A program made the translations under genes and the position numbers. Below are positions 12,503 through 23,426 of a stretch of DNA of 64,000 nt, one piece after another. The DNA comes from Nicotiana tabacum. Taxonomy: Eukaryota; Streptophyta; Magnoliopsida; Solanales; Solanaceae. The stretch covers positions 109,097,161 to 109,161,160 of the forward strand of contig NC_134087.1 of assembly GCF_000715075.1 (NCBI RefSeq). Direction: 5' to 3'. Within the stretch, counting starts at the first letter, position 1, and every line of letters starts with the position of its first letter. The notes below the pieces were generated by a model, which searched no databases, was not told the origin of the DNA, and was given only the letters and a program-made list of their open reading frames with translations.

Positions 12503-13318
12503 TACAGGCGGGCTCCTGACTTTAATTTCAACTTAAATATAACAACCGCCATTCTCCAGGCGGGCTCCTGACTCCTTCAACTTCAAATTTAACAACTTCC
12601 ATTCTACAGGCGGGCTCCTGACTTCTTCAACTTTTAAAATAAACAACCTCCGTTCTACAGGCGGGCTCCTAACTCCAACTTAAAATTTAACAACCTCCAA
12701 TTCTCCAGGCGGGCTCCTGACTCCAACTTAAAATTTAACAACCTCAATTCTACAAGCGGGCTCCTGACTCCAACTTAAAATTTAACAACCTCCATTCTCC
12801 AGGCGGGCTCCTGACTCCAACTTAAAATTTAACAACCTTTATTCTACAGGCGGGCTCCTGACTCCAACTTAAAATTTAACAACCTCCATTCTACAGGTGG
12901 GCTCTTGACTTCTTCAACTTTTAAAATAAACAACCTCCGTTCAACAGGCGGGCTCCTGACTTCTTCAACTTTTAAAATAAACAACCTTCGTTCTACAGGC
13001 GGGCTCCTGACTTCTTCAACTTTTAAAATAAACAACCTCCGTTCTACAAGCGGGCTCCTGACTCCAACTTAAAACATAACAACCTCCGTTTTACAGGCGG
13101 GCTCCCGACTTCTTCAACTTTTAAAATAAACAACCTCCGTTCTACAGGCGGGCTCCTGACTTCTTCGACTTAAAACATAACAACCTCCGTTCTACAGGCG
13201 GGCTCCTGAGTTCATCAACTTAAAATTATAACAACCTCCATTCTCTAGGCGGACTCCTGACTTCTTCGACTTAAAATTATAACAACCTCCGTTCTACAGG
13301 CGGGCTCCTAACTTCTCC
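12503..13318 (+). repeat. Minisatellite of about 50 bp, 17 units, in element B 3' UTR
   Basis: Seventeen copies of a core like TCTACAGGCGGGCTCCTGAC, separated by TTCTTCAACTTTTAAAATAA or CCAACTTAAAATTTAACAACCTCC-type spacers of 27-32 bp in two main versions. Higher-order grouping is visible: blocks of the CCAACTT version at 12670-12900 and of the TTCTTCAACTT version at 12900-13170. Not CRISPR: the spacers are themselves repeated and the host is a plant. Confidence 0.93.
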
Positions 13319-14512
13319 AGCAATTACTTCCCTCAAACTGGTGTTTTCACTTCTCTGAAACCTGCCGGGGATAACACTGTTGGGGAATTATCTTCCTTCT
13401 TTAAGACTAGTTACTTTCCTCCTTTTAACAATGGTGGGGATGATACTGATTCAAAGACCACTACCCTTAAAACTTGGGTTATCTTGCTTCTTCCAAGATT
13501 GCTTTCTTTAAAACTTGTATTGTCTTCTCCCGTAAACTGCTGGGAATTCCACTTCCTTCAAAACTTGTGTTATCTTCCATCTTCCCTAAGTGGGTATCTG
13601 ATTTCAAGAAAATTTTCGCAATGAGAGAAAATTTTCTGCCCCAGTTTGATAATCTTCTTTGTGTCCATGTCTCCCCGCTGTCAATAACATTTCCTTTCCC
13701 CTGCTTCAAATCAAAGAAAATTTTGTTAGTTTAAAACGTGGTGAGTGGTCGTGTCACTCCTGCTGGGGATGGTTTTTCCCCTTTTTCCTTTCCCTGCTTT
13801 GCGTTTTATTACAAAACTTGTTGGGGATGATATTATTTGCTGGGGATGATATTCCTGCTGGGGATGGTTTTTCTTTTCTCTTCCTTCCCCGCTCTGTGTT
13901 GTCCGACCATCGCGAAACTTGGTCGATAATCTGTCGGAGTTGTTCTTGCATCTCGCAAATCTGCTGGGTATCCTCTTGGAATTTGATCCATAACTTTTCA
14001 ACTTCCTAATTTTCTGTTTTTCTCCAACTTCCCCTGGAAATTTGGTCCCCTTGGAATCTAGACCCATTCATCATTTGGTCTTGCGACAAACTTCTTTTCG
14101 CTTTGTCGCCTTATTTTTGGCCTGTCCTATTTGCATTTTGCTTTGCACCGTTTTGGCAACTGGTAGTAAGCTCTGAAAAATCTTTCTCAAAACAAACTGC
14201 TGGAGGAAAAATTCTTTAAAAAAAAGAAATGAAAAGTGATGATTTCAAAAGATGGAAAAAGAAAAAGTCTTTCTGAACGAATGCTGGGGAGAAGAAAGGA
14301 AAGGGACTTATCTGAATGATATAACCGATCCCAACGATCATGTCGTGTATTCTGGATTAATCAACCCAGTCTATTTGTATCAATCAATCTTTCTGATGGC
14401 CTCATTTCGCTGGGGGATATGCAGGCGCCCAACTCTTTTTGCCAAATCAACACTTTTGCATTGTTTGATGCCTCGACGGATCCTTTTCGCCAATCTTATC
14501 TTGTCGCCTCAT

Positions 14513-14710
14513 AGTGCCCTTCGAGGGGTTTTCACTAATAAGACTCTCTTATTTCTCTCAACTCCCGTCGCCTTCTGGTGCCTATGAAGGTTTTCACCAT
14601 AAGACTCTCTCATTTTGTTTCTCTCAGCTTTTGTCGCCTTACGGTGCCTATGAAGGTTTTCACCATAAGACTCTCTCATTTTATTTTCTCTTTCTCAGCT
14701 GGGGATTGGA
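14513..14710 (-). repeat. Three copies of a 64-66-bp repeat shared with element A
   Basis: Units GTGCCTATGAAGG then TTTTCACCATAAGACTCTCTC begin near 14513, 14577 and 14643. Element A has a diverged set at 33970-34145 at the corresponding place, so the repeat predates the split of A and B. Confidence 0.75.
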
Positions 14711-15046
14711 GTGTTACCGATAAGACTTTATCTGCTGGGGATTCTTTTGGCTATCAATTCTTCCCAGCTTATGATCCTCTTTCTGTTGAGGATCAGAGTG
14801 TTATTCTCGACTTCCATTTGCATGACTTGGCACTTCTCGGATACTGATCGGGAGGTCTTTTTTGGGCATCAATATGGGTTTTTGTGTATGGAAAAAAGGG
14901 GTATCAAAAGAGGTTCAAAAATAATTTTGATGGGTAAAACATTACAACTCTTGGAATCAAACTTTCTTCCCGCAACTTCTGCCCCAGTTTCGTGCTTGGG
15001 GATTTTATTTTTATTTGTTTGTTACACTATGACCGAGCCGTGAGGC

Positions 15047-15087
15047 GCCTACATATCCTCTTTGAGGAATCAGGTCGAACGTAGTTC
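15047..15087 (-). promoter_or_regulatory. Shared Ogre motif, copy 3 (B, after pol)
   Basis: GCCTACATATCC..GAGGAATCAGGTC..CGTAGTTC with GACCGAGCCGTGAGG before it. It lies about 250 bp beyond the pol stop. Confidence 0.75.
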
Positions 15088-15333
15088 ACTCGATTCCTTT
15101 GTATTTCTTTTTCTTGTGGCTTTTCTTTTTGTTTTGTTATTATTTTTTCTTCCTTTTCTTTTTTTTTTCATTTTCATTAGTGATTCCAAGAGAGGGACAT
15201 AAAAGAATAAATAAGGCTCAAAGGGGGAAGCAAAGGTTAAAGTGTTTGGATAGAAGAAAGAATTGCCTCAGTTATTTCATTCTCTGATAAATGCCAAGTA
15301 CAAACAGACAAACATCAATTGCAATCAAAGGAA

Positions 15334-15678
15334 TTACACATAATATCTCTTGACTGCGTCAGAATTGATAGCCATGTCGATGCATCTTCCCTCGACATCT
15401 GTCAGACATAAAGCGCCATTGGATAACACTCTGGTCACAATAAACGGCCCTTGCCAATTCGGGGCGAACTTGCCCTTTGCTTCGGCCTGATGTGGCAAGA
15501 TTCGTTTCAGCACCTGCTGTCGTACTTCAAATTTCCTGGGACGCACCTTCTTATTATATGCTCTTGCCATCCTCTTTTGATACAACTGGCCATGACATAC
15601 TGCTGCCAATCTCTTTTCATCAATCAAGCTCAACTGCTCCAATCGGGCTTTGACCCATTCATCATCATCAATCCCAGC
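15334..15678 (-). pseudogene. Element B pol, C-terminal part after integrase (GPY/F module)
   Basis: Continues the integrase frame after a stop at 15679-15681. The open part of 102 residues contains the conserved KGKFAPNWQGPF block, a GPY/F-type module that follows the integrase core in Ty3/Gypsy elements, and ends with AVKRYYV and a natural stop at 15334. No chromodomain follows, as expected for the Tat lineage. The same segment, frameshifted, survives in element A at 34710-34862. Confidence 0.85.
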
Positions 15679-16809
15679 CTAAGCGATAATCCGGAGGGAC
15701 GGAATTTCTACTTCTGCCGGTATCATTGCTTCAGTTTCGTATACCAACAAATAAGGAGTTGCACCTACTGAAGTGCGGACAGTAGTGCGATATCCCAACA
15801 ATGCAAATGGCAACTTTTCGTGCCATTGCCTGGACCCTTCTACCATCTTCCTCAATATCTTCTTTATGTTCTTGTTGGCTGCCTCAACCGCGCCATTCAC
15901 CTTGGGACGATACGGGGTGGAATTGCGGTGTGTAATTTTGAACTGTTGACATACTTCTTTCATCAAACTGCTATTGAGATTAGCACCATTGTCCGTGATG
16001 ATCACTTTGGGGATCCCAAATCTACAGATGATATAGGAATGAATGAAATCCACCACTGCCTTCTTTGTTACCGACTTGAAAGTTTTAGCCTCAACCCACT
16101 TGGTGAAACAATCGATGGTGACCAGAATGAACCTATGACCGTTGGAAGCTGCCAGCTCAATCGGTCCAATGACATCCATGCCCCATGCAACAAATGGCCA
16201 TGGTGCTGACATTGTATGCAATTCTGTTGGCGGAGAATGAATCAAATCTCCGTGTATCTGACACTGATGGCATTTTCGCACGAAATTGATACAATCATTC
16301 TCCATAGTGAGCCAATAATACCCTGCTCGAAGAATATTCTTCGTCAATACATATCCGCTTATATGTGGCCCACAAACTCCCGTATGTACCTCTGTCATCA
16401 GTATAGTGGCTTGACCAGCATTTATACATCTCAGCAATCTCAAATCTGGTGTTCTTTTGTATAACACTCCTCCACTGAGGAAAAATCCATTTGCCAATCG
16501 CCGAATGGCTCTCTTTTGATCTCCGGTGGCCTGCTCTGGGTATATCCCCATCCTGAGGTATTCCTTGACATCATAAAACCATGGCTCGCCATCCATTTCT
16601 TCCTCTATCATGTTGCAATAAGCATGCTGATCACGAACCTGAATATGCAACGGGTCAACATGAATTTTGTCTAGGTGGTGCAACATCGATGCTAAAGTGG
16701 CCAAAGCATCGGCAACCTCATTGTGAACTCCTGGGATGTGTCTGAACTCCACTGATCGAAATCGCTTGCTCAGATCGTGCAAACATTGTCGATATGGTAT
16801 AAGCTTCAA
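15679..16809 (-). pseudogene. Element B integrase (with end of second RNase H)
   Basis: The longest open stretch of B pol, 376 residues. The first ~45 residues end the second RNase H (NEVADALA, with the last catalytic Asp). Then come the HHCC zinc-binding motif (VHTGVCGPH..CHQC, about residues 145-190) and the catalytic core, with MDVIGP, ITDNG and NGAVEAANK giving the D, D and E residues; the last two are spaced D-35-E. All catalytic residues are present. It inserts the DNA copy into the genome in the nucleus. The stop at 15679 cuts off the GPY/F module, so this is a near-intact domain of a dead polyprotein. Confidence 0.92.
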
Positions 16810-17058
16810 ATCTCGTGTTTCCCATTCACCCTAGATTTGATGCACTAGGAGGTCCGAGTCTCCCAAGACCAAGACGTCCTGGACATCCATGTCTGCAGCT
16901 AACCGTAAGCCCAAAATGCATGCCTCATATTCAGCCATGTTATTGGTACAATAGAAACGTATCTGTGTCATAACAGGATAATGATGTCCTGTTTCAGAAA
17001 TAAGTACCGCTCCTATTCCAACTCCTTTCGCATTTGTGGCTCCATCAAAGAAGAGCTT
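16810..17058 (-). pseudogene. Element B second (Tat-type) RNase H
   Basis: The frame between the stops at 17059-17061 and 16831-16833 reads LFFDGA, NNMAEYEAC, LGDSDLL; with NEVADALA downstream, all four acidic catalytic positions (D-E-D-D) are present. This is the extra RNase H of the Tat/Ogre lineage lying between the normal RNase H and integrase. Both flanking stops are TAG. By comparison with the family (from memory) one replaces Trp TGG and one replaces Gln CAG. Confidence 0.85.
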
Positions 17059-17650
17059 CTAACCTGGTTCCTCAGATAATTCCAACTCATCTATATGCAT
17101 CACTTCTTCATCAGGAAAATACATCCTCAATGGCTCGTATTCTTCATCAACAGGATTCTCAGCCAAGTGATCGGCCAATGCTTGGGCTTTCATGGCCGTC
17201 CTCGTTACATAGACGATGTCGAACTCCGTGAGTAATATTTGCCATTTCGCTAACCTCCATGTGGGCATAGGCTTCTGGAAAATATACTTCAGTGGATCCA
17301 AGCGTGAAATGAGATAAGTAGTATATGATGACAGATAATGTTTAAACATCTGTGCCACCCAAGTTAGGGTGCAACACGTTTTCTCAAGTTGAGTGTACTT
17401 AACCTCATAGACCGCAAACTTCTTACTGAGATAATAGATGACTTGCTCCTTCCTTCCTGTGATATCATGTTGCCCCAGTACGCAACCAAATGAATTCTCC
17501 AGTACCGTTAGATAGAGAATCAACGGTCTTCCTGGTTCAGGTGAGACCAACACAGGTGGGTTTGATAGATACCCCTTGATTTGGTCGAAGGCTTCCTGAC
17601 ATTCTGCCGTCCATTCTACCGCAGCATCTTTCTTTAGTAGCCTAAAATGG
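17059..17650 (-). pseudogene. Element B RNase H (first) and connection
   Basis: Open from about 17640 to a TAG at 17059-17061. It contains the RT-linked RNase H signatures LYLTVLENSFGCVLGQHD, YYLSKKF, EKTCCTLTWV and LTEFDIVYV, followed by ADHLAEN. It degrades the RNA strand during reverse transcription. Near 17641-17646 the reading shifts: the run CCATTTTAGG appears to lack one T, so the phase changes between RT and RNase H. Confidence 0.88.
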
Positions 17651-18810
17651 GTTCACAAGTTTTCGTGAGTTGAGCGATGAACCTGCTGATATAATTCAAC
17701 CTTCCCAACAGACTCATTACTTCTGTTTTGTTCTTCGGCGGTGGCAATTCCTGGATGGATTTGATTTTTTACGGGTCCAACTCAATGCCTCGCCGACTGA
17801 CGATGAATCCCAACAGCTTTCCAGATGGAACACCAAATGCACATTTGGCCGGGTTGAGCTTAATGTCGTATCTTCGAAGTCTTTGGAAAAACTTCCTTAG
17901 GTCTGCCACGTGGTCTTCCTGACGCTTAGATTTTATGATCACATCATCTACGTACACCTCAATCTCTTTGTGTATCATGTCATGAAACATCGTAGTCATT
18001 GCTCTCATGTACATTGCCCCAGCGTTCTTCAAGCCAAAAGGCATTACCTAGTAGCAATAAGTCCCCCACGGCGTAATGAATGCCGTCTTTTTCGCATCTT
18101 CTTCATTCATCAGAATCTGATGATACCCAGCATAGCAATCTACAAAAGACCTGATCTCACGTCCGGCACAATTATCGATCAAGATATGGATGTTGGGTAA
18201 TGGAAAGTTGTCTTTGGGGCTTTCCCTGTTCAAATTGCGGTAATCGACACACACTCTGATCTTCCCATCTTTCTTCGGCACTGGCACCACATTAGCCAAC
18301 CAATCAGGATATCGAGTGACCAAAATAACCTTTGCCTACAGCTGCTTGGTTACTTCTTCTTTAATTTTCACACTCATATTTGTCTTGAACTTCCTCAATT
18401 TCTGCTTGATAGGAGGGCACGCCGGGTTAGTGGGCAATTTGTAAACCACTAGATCGGTGCTTAAGCCCGGCATGTCATGGTACGACCATACAAAAATATC
18501 TTTGAATTCAATAAGTGCTTTGATTAGTTCCTCCCTGATGTTCGGCTCAATGTGGATGCTTATTTTGGTTTCCCTGACATCGTCTGCATCCCCTAAATTG
18601 ACAGCTTCAGTGTCATTCAGATTGGGCTTGGGTTTCTCTTCGAACTGGCTTAATTCTCTGTTTATCTCTTCAAAGGCTTCATCCTCATCGTATTTCGATT
18701 TATCATCATAATCGACCTCTTGTACAATTAGTTCAGAATCAGATTGATTTTTTAGACTAGGTTGAAGATCCGTTATGCATACCATGTCATTAGAACCGGT
18801 ATAAAGAGAA
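17650..18810 (-). pseudogene. Element B reverse transcriptase
   Basis: Exon 2 of B pol begins after the intron acceptor at 18811. The N-terminal region is acidic (YDEDEAFEEINREL). RT motifs follow in order: WLANVVPVPKKDGKIRVCVD, FPLPNIHILID, SFVDCYAGYHQI, TAFITPWGTYCY, MPFGLKNAG, and the YVDD catalytic box at 17943-17954. Stops interrupt it at 18336-18338 (TAG, between TKQL and AKV), 18048-18050 (TAG) and 17769-17771 (TAA). The active site itself is intact. Reads made by RT would act in cytoplasmic virus-like particles. It is inactive as a polyprotein because of the stops. Confidence 0.92.
17943..17954 (-). other. RT catalytic box YVDD
   Basis: Codons for Tyr-Val-Asp-Asp in the reverse transcriptase of element B; the two aspartates bind the catalytic metals. 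Confidence 0.9.
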
Positions 18811-18990
18811 CTGTTCAGAAAGAGAAAAGAAGAAAACAGAATTAAAAAAAATAAAGAGAGAAAACTTTCACTTTATTAAAATGCGGGATAACAGAGTTTC
18901 ACGCTTTTGTCGAATACAAAAATAAAACAAAACTGGATTACAACTCTGGAATAATCCAGAAAACAAGAAAGAAAATCCAGAGCCTACTAC
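18811..18990 (-). other. Putative intron between protease and RT in element B
   Basis: On the minus strand the donor is TCTTG|GTAGTAGG (GT at 18990-18989) and the acceptor is TTTCTGAACAG| (AG at 18812-18811), preceded by a T/C-rich run over about 40 bases. Removing 180 bp joins the gag-pro frame (ending ..RRES) in phase with the RT frame (..SLYTGSND). Without splicing, the TAG inside the donor ends translation. Ogre elements are known to have a spliced intron at this point. The A element has a diverged counterpart (34994-35219). Confidence 0.7.
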
Positions 18991-19180
18991 CAAGACTCCC
19001 TCCGGGTAGGAAGAGGAGTAGTTGTCCAATTGTTGATATTGGCCCTAGGCCCCACAAACTGTATATCTGCCCTACTGGAACCTTCTCCAGCTTCTATCAC
19101 GTTGACGTCGGCGAACAGCCTTTTAAAACCTTGATTCAAATCTCCATCTGACCCAATCAAAGGTCCAAGAATTTTGGGGA
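18987..19180 (-). pseudogene. Element B end of the gag-pro frame, after the hAT insertion
   Basis: Reads LGPLIGSDGD, FKRLFADVNVIE, ending PLPTRRESW and TAG at 18987-18989. It continues the frame broken at 22516 by the hAT element. The Trp codon and stop overlap the proposed intron donor. Confidence 0.8.
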
Positions 19181-19188
19181 CTAACAAC
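19181..19188. repeat. hAT target-site duplication, left copy (CTAACAAC)
   Basis: Eight bases repeated at 22508-22515, the target size expected for hAT elements. Confidence 0.93.
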
Positions 19189-19445
19189 TAGGGGTGGGCG
19201 TTCGGTATTTCGGTTCGGTATGTAAGAATTTCGGTTCGGTATTCGGTTTATCAATTGTGTATACCAAATACCATACCAAAATATTTCGGTACGGTTCGGT
19301 ATTTACTATTTTGGTTCGGTACGGTTTCGATTTAACAATCAATGAATATTGAATAATCAATGCTAAATTGCTAAATGCTAACGCCTAACCTAACAGTGCA
19401 CAACTGCACATGCAGTCATGCACAATTGGAACTTGGAAGAGGAAT

Positions 19446-20209
19446 CACAAATGCAGTGTTTTCAGTTTTCACAATTGAAATTCTAAAGTGTTTGCACTTT
19501 GCACAACTGCACAATGTGCACAAGTTTGAAAAAACTGAAAAGCCTGCACAGTGCACACTGAAAACACTGAAAACTTTGCACAAATTTGGAAGAGGAAGCA
19601 CAACTGCACATGGCTCATGGCTGAAAACCTGAAACAAGAATAACATATTATTCTGCAGACAACAACTTCACAATCTGGCAACTGCAGATGCAAACTTGCA
19701 CGCCAGATCTGGCAATCAACTTAATAGTTAACACTTAACACTCACAGTGCAATAAAAACACAGTCCAAACTTAAGCACATGGCAACTGAACACTTAAACT
19801 GTTAAACAGTTAAACTACAGATGCTAACTTGCACAACTGCAGTCTGCAGATGCTAAACTCATTAACCCAGTGCAATAAAAACACAGTCCAACAAATGCAG
19901 TGTTTGCACAATCGAAATTCTAAAGTGTTTGCACTTTGCACAATGTGCACAACTGCACATGGCTCATGGCTGAAAGCCTGAAACAAGAATAACATATTAT
20001 TCTGCAGACAACAACTTCACAATCTGGCAACTGCAGATGCAAACTTGCACGCCAGATCTGGCAATCAACTTAATAGTTAACACTTAACACTCACAGTGCA
20101 ATAAAAACACAGTCCAAACTTAAACACATGGCAGCTGAACACTTAAACTATTAAACAGTTAAACTGCAGATGCTAACTTGCACAACTGCAGTCTGCAGAT
20201 GCTAAACTG
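19446..20209 (+). repeat. Direct duplication in the hAT 3' region (offset about 349 bp)
   Basis: About 260 bp at 19601-19860 recur at 19950-20209 with few differences. A shorter upstream piece (19446-19530, ATTCTAAAGTGTTTGCACTTTGCA) recurs at 19889-19945 with a deletion. Rich in TGCACA, CTGCAGA and TTAACA words. Likely tandem duplication in the element's non-coding part. Confidence 0.8.
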
Positions 20210-20582
20210 CAGTCTGCAGACAACAAACTTGCGAACTTCTCTGTTATCTTCTTTCACCACAAAGTATTCCCAAATATCGGAGCATTGAGCAGTAGCACGG
20301 GGCATGATTGCACTTGAACTTGAACCTAAAAAAAATATAAATCATATGTTAGAATATTATAGTTTGATGATAATAAAACAAAACTACAAACTATTAAGTA
20401 TATCATTATCACCAAACAAATAGAGTATTAAACTTACCACTCAAGATGCAAGTTGCAACTATACATCAAACAATGCTAGTAGTGCTTCCATTATTTTCCA
20501 TATCTAAAGATAATACGACCAAATATGTCATACAAATGAAAAGGCATGATATATTATTTTTAATTAAAATACACACAAAATA

Positions 20583-21554
20583 TTAAAGCTTACCAAGCTC
20601 GAGTTCCTCAAGATACTTCAAGTCTTCTTCAACACTAATAGGATTCTTCTCTTCTCTAATCCAATCTTGAACACAAATAAGAGCTTGCACACATTTAGTA
20701 GTCAATGAACTCCTAAATGAATCAAGAATAAGGCCACCAGTGCTAAACGTGCATTCCGATGCCACACTAGAAATTGGAATTGCCAACAGATCACGAGCCA
20801 ACTCCGAAAGAATAGGAAATCTAGGAGCATGTGTTTTCCACCAACTCAAGATATCAAATTCTTCACTAAAAGGCTCTTGTTCTTCACTAATGTATTTATC
20901 CAACTCCGATTTAGCACCCCCACTTCCATTGACTTCCTTTTGTTTCTTTAAGCTAAGCTTAGTCCTAATTTTTGATGCACTTATAACACTCCCACTAGGT
21001 GTATTAGATGTGTTGTTAGATGAAGTAGAACTAGATGGAGATTGAGGACCAGATTCGGTTGAATACTTTTTTAGATACTCTCCAAACAAAGAATTCATAT
21101 AAGCATACACCTCAACATTTATTTTCTTCCCTTTTTCCTCCCCAAAAAGTTCTTCAAGTGCTCCCTCAACATATTCAAATTTGTTACGTGGATCCAAGAC
21201 GGAAGCAATAAAAATCATTTTATTCATCTTTTCAGGCTCACCCCAATACTTCTTGAACTTTTCTTGCATTTGCTCAACCATTTTTCTCAAATGCCTATCC
21301 TCACTAGCTAAACACATTTTCAAATGACAATAAAGTTCAGATACATCCTCAAAATGAGAATTACAAGTGACATAACGTGAACCTGAAACTTTTTTAGTTA
21401 GCTCGTGAAATCTTGCAAGAAACTCTATCACATTCCTCACATTCACCCAATCATCAGATTCAAGAGGACCTGCATTACCACCATTTTCACAAAGATGAGA
21501 ACATTGATATGCTATTGTTAGTTGCTCATATGAATATGATATGGTAAAGTTCAA
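20583..21554 (-). pseudogene. hAT transposase, C-terminal half with hATC dimerisation domain
   Basis: 323 open residues resembling Ac/RICESLEEPER-type hAT transposases: WVNVRNVIEFLARFHELT, FKKYWGEPEKMN, FIASVLDPRNKF, then a Ser/Asn-rich linker (about 170-195) and the hATC dimerisation domain (about 218-310) with WWKTHAPRFPILSELARDLL, IPISSVASECTFSTGG and an end like LICVQDWI. The BED zinc finger and the first catalytic acidic residues are missing. The natural stop is present at 20583. Sequence to the right (21555-22200) shows no further transposase I can recognise, so the N-terminal half appears deleted. Acts in the nucleus on hAT ends; this copy should be inactive. Confidence 0.88.
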
Positions 21555-22330
21555 AAATCAGACCTAAACAAGGTAATACAACCAAAAGAAAGAGTATCAA
21601 CGTGATACAGATGATATTTTCCTACTAAAGGGAAAAGCTCGGAACATCAGTTCATTCAATCAGCAATACAACCAAAAGAAAGCGAAACATACCTTTGAAA
21701 TTGAAATTGAATCAAGCTCGGAAGACTGAAACAGGACAGCAGCGTCTTCGACACTTCATTTGCCCGGAATCGAATCGAGCTGGAAATCGCCGCCTATAAC
21801 CCTAAAATAGTTTGATGCAGAAAATCAGAAATTAAATCTCAACAAAAACCTCAGAGAGTAGTCGAGTACTGGGATGAGATCATGAGAATGAGATGAGACT
21901 TACAAAACTTACAAAATTAGTGAAGTTAATCGGTGAAGATGAGATGAGACTCGAGCTCGAATGTCGACTGGTCGTAACTCAACTCGCAGACTGATATCCT
22001 AGAGTCGCAGTCGATTCTCGTCTTCTTCTTCTCGTTCTCGATGATATCTCCTAAGCACCAAAGACTAAAGCAGTAAGCAAACCCTAATACCCTATCTCGA
22101 TCTCGAATTCTCGATGATATCTTTGACTCCCAGCCCTAGACCCCAAGTGTATTAACACCAAAACTCTGAGTGTTGGACTGTTGAGTGTTGGGAAAACGTC
22201 TAAGACTCTAAGGTAGAATTGGGTTTGGGGCGCAGCTGGGCCTGGATGTGGGCGTGTGGGATGTGGCCCAAAGTCAAATAAAATAGGTAATTGGGTTTGG
22301 GGCTTTGGGGTTTGGGCTGTATTAATATTA
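21555..22330 (-). other. hAT upstream non-coding region
   Basis: No recognisable transposase coding sequence. Contains several CTCGA-rich stretches and ACTGGGATGAGATCATGAGAATGAGATGAGACT-type short repeats (about 21870-21960). It probably holds what is left of the 5' region. Confidence 0.5.
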
Positions 22331-22507
22331 CCAAATTTTGGTATTTTGGTTTACCGAAATAATTCAATTATAAAACCGAAAACCGAACCAAAATACCGAA
22401 ATTCAAGTACCGAATTAGACCGAAATACCGAAAAAAATGAAACCAAAATACCAAATTAATTTGGTTCGGTTCGGAATTCGGTTTTTCGGATTTTATGCCC
22501 ACCCCTA

Positions 22508-22515
22508 CTAACAAC
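22508..22515. repeat. hAT target-site duplication, right copy (CTAACAAC)
   Basis: Matches 19181-19188. Confidence 0.93.
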
Positions 22516-23426
22516 CTTTTGATACCTGCTCTGACAAAGGATCTAGAAGGAAGTGGAACTGGCTTGGGAAGAACCCAAACTTTCTTCTTCAACTTTTGGG
22601 CCCGTCTTACATCTGCTGCCGTAGGCTTGAATCCTAGCCCAAAAGTGTCCAGGTTCTTGGGCAAAGAAACTGGCTGGACCATACCTTGCAGATCAACCCC
22701 CAAACCTTTTCCTGGTTCAAACCCGCTATTTAGCATTTCCGAGGCTACCATGAAGGTCACAGCTGCGATCCTGGGAAGTGGAAGGTCCTCGCCTTCGGAA
22801 ATTTTATCCACTGAAATCGCGTCGAAAACCTGGTACACCCATGGACCTTTGTCGTCATCAGTTTCTATGAATGGCACAACGACATCACTCACAATGCTTG
22901 TACCATCATCCCCGTGCACCACTATCTCCTGCATGTCCCATTCAAATTTCACCATCTGGTGCAATGTAGAAGGCACTGCTTTGGCAGCATGGATCCAGGG
23001 TCGCCCCAATAGAAGATCGTATGATACTGCCACGTATACCACTTGGAATTCCATGGTGAATTCCACTGGACCAATGGTCAATCCCAGTATGATATCACCC
23101 ACCGTGTCGGTACCACCTCCATCGAGACCTCGGACGTAGATGTTGTTCCTGTGAATCCGGTCATGATCAACTTTCAGCTTGTACAGAGTAGTCAAAGTAC
23201 AGATGTTGGCGCTTGATCCATTATCAATCAATACTCGGGTGACCACCGAGTCTTCGCATTTCACGGTCAAGTATAGGGCTTTGTTGTGTTCTGTACCCTC
23301 TGCTGGCAATTCATCATCAGAAAACGTCACTCAGTTAACCTCGAAGATTTTGTTCACTATCCTCTCCAAGTGATTTACAGAGATTTTATCCGGAACATGG
23401 GCCTCGTTCAGGATTTTCATCAGTGC
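22516..23426 (-). pseudogene. Element B aspartic protease with G-patch-like tail
   Basis: The retropepsin-like domain begins near KALYLTVKCED and has the active-site loop LIDNGSSANI (23211-23225 for DNGSS), then YDLLLGRPWIH, the second conserved block. A tail of about 90 residues contains SEMLNSGFEPGKGLGVDLQG, a glycine-rich G-patch-like segment seen in Tat/Ogre polyproteins. It cleaves the Gag-Pol polyprotein in particles. Stops at 23427-23429 (TAG) and 23331-23333 (TGA) separate it from gag, and the hAT insertion at 22508 breaks its end. The ORF extending to 22368 is an artefact that runs into the hAT terminus. Confidence 0.9.

Larger units (their letters stand above)
12082..15330 (-). other. 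Element B 3' untranslated region
   Basis: About 3.2 kb with no recognisable coding sequence between the end of pol and the polypurine tract. Contains two shared 44-bp motifs (12210-12252 and 15047-15087), a 17-unit tandem array (12503-13318), scattered TGCTGGGGAT repeats (about 13360-13870 and 14700-14750), a 65-bp repeat (14513-14710) and a T-rich run (15090-15180). The short ORFs do not resemble known proteins. Confidence 0.75.
19189..22507 (-). mobile_element. hAT DNA transposon, non-autonomous, in element B
   Basis: 3,319 bp with 11-bp terminal inverted repeats TAGGGGTGGGC / GCCCACCCCTA and 8-bp target duplication CTAACAAC. Both subterminal zones are rich in TTCGGT/ACCGAA-type repeats (about 19200-19330 and 22335-22490), a common feature of Ac-like hAT ends where transposase binds. 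It carries only the C-terminal half of a transposase (20583-21554), so it would need a helper. It is the youngest layer of the nest. Confidence 0.95.

Noticed and set aside
12503..13318. Regularly spaced repeats resembling a CRISPR array
   Set aside because: The spacers are themselves repeated, the unit is a minisatellite inside a plant retrotransposon, and there are no cas genes.
22368..22515. C-terminal extension of the protease ORF
   Set aside because: This part is the hAT terminal sequence read through in frame, not protease.
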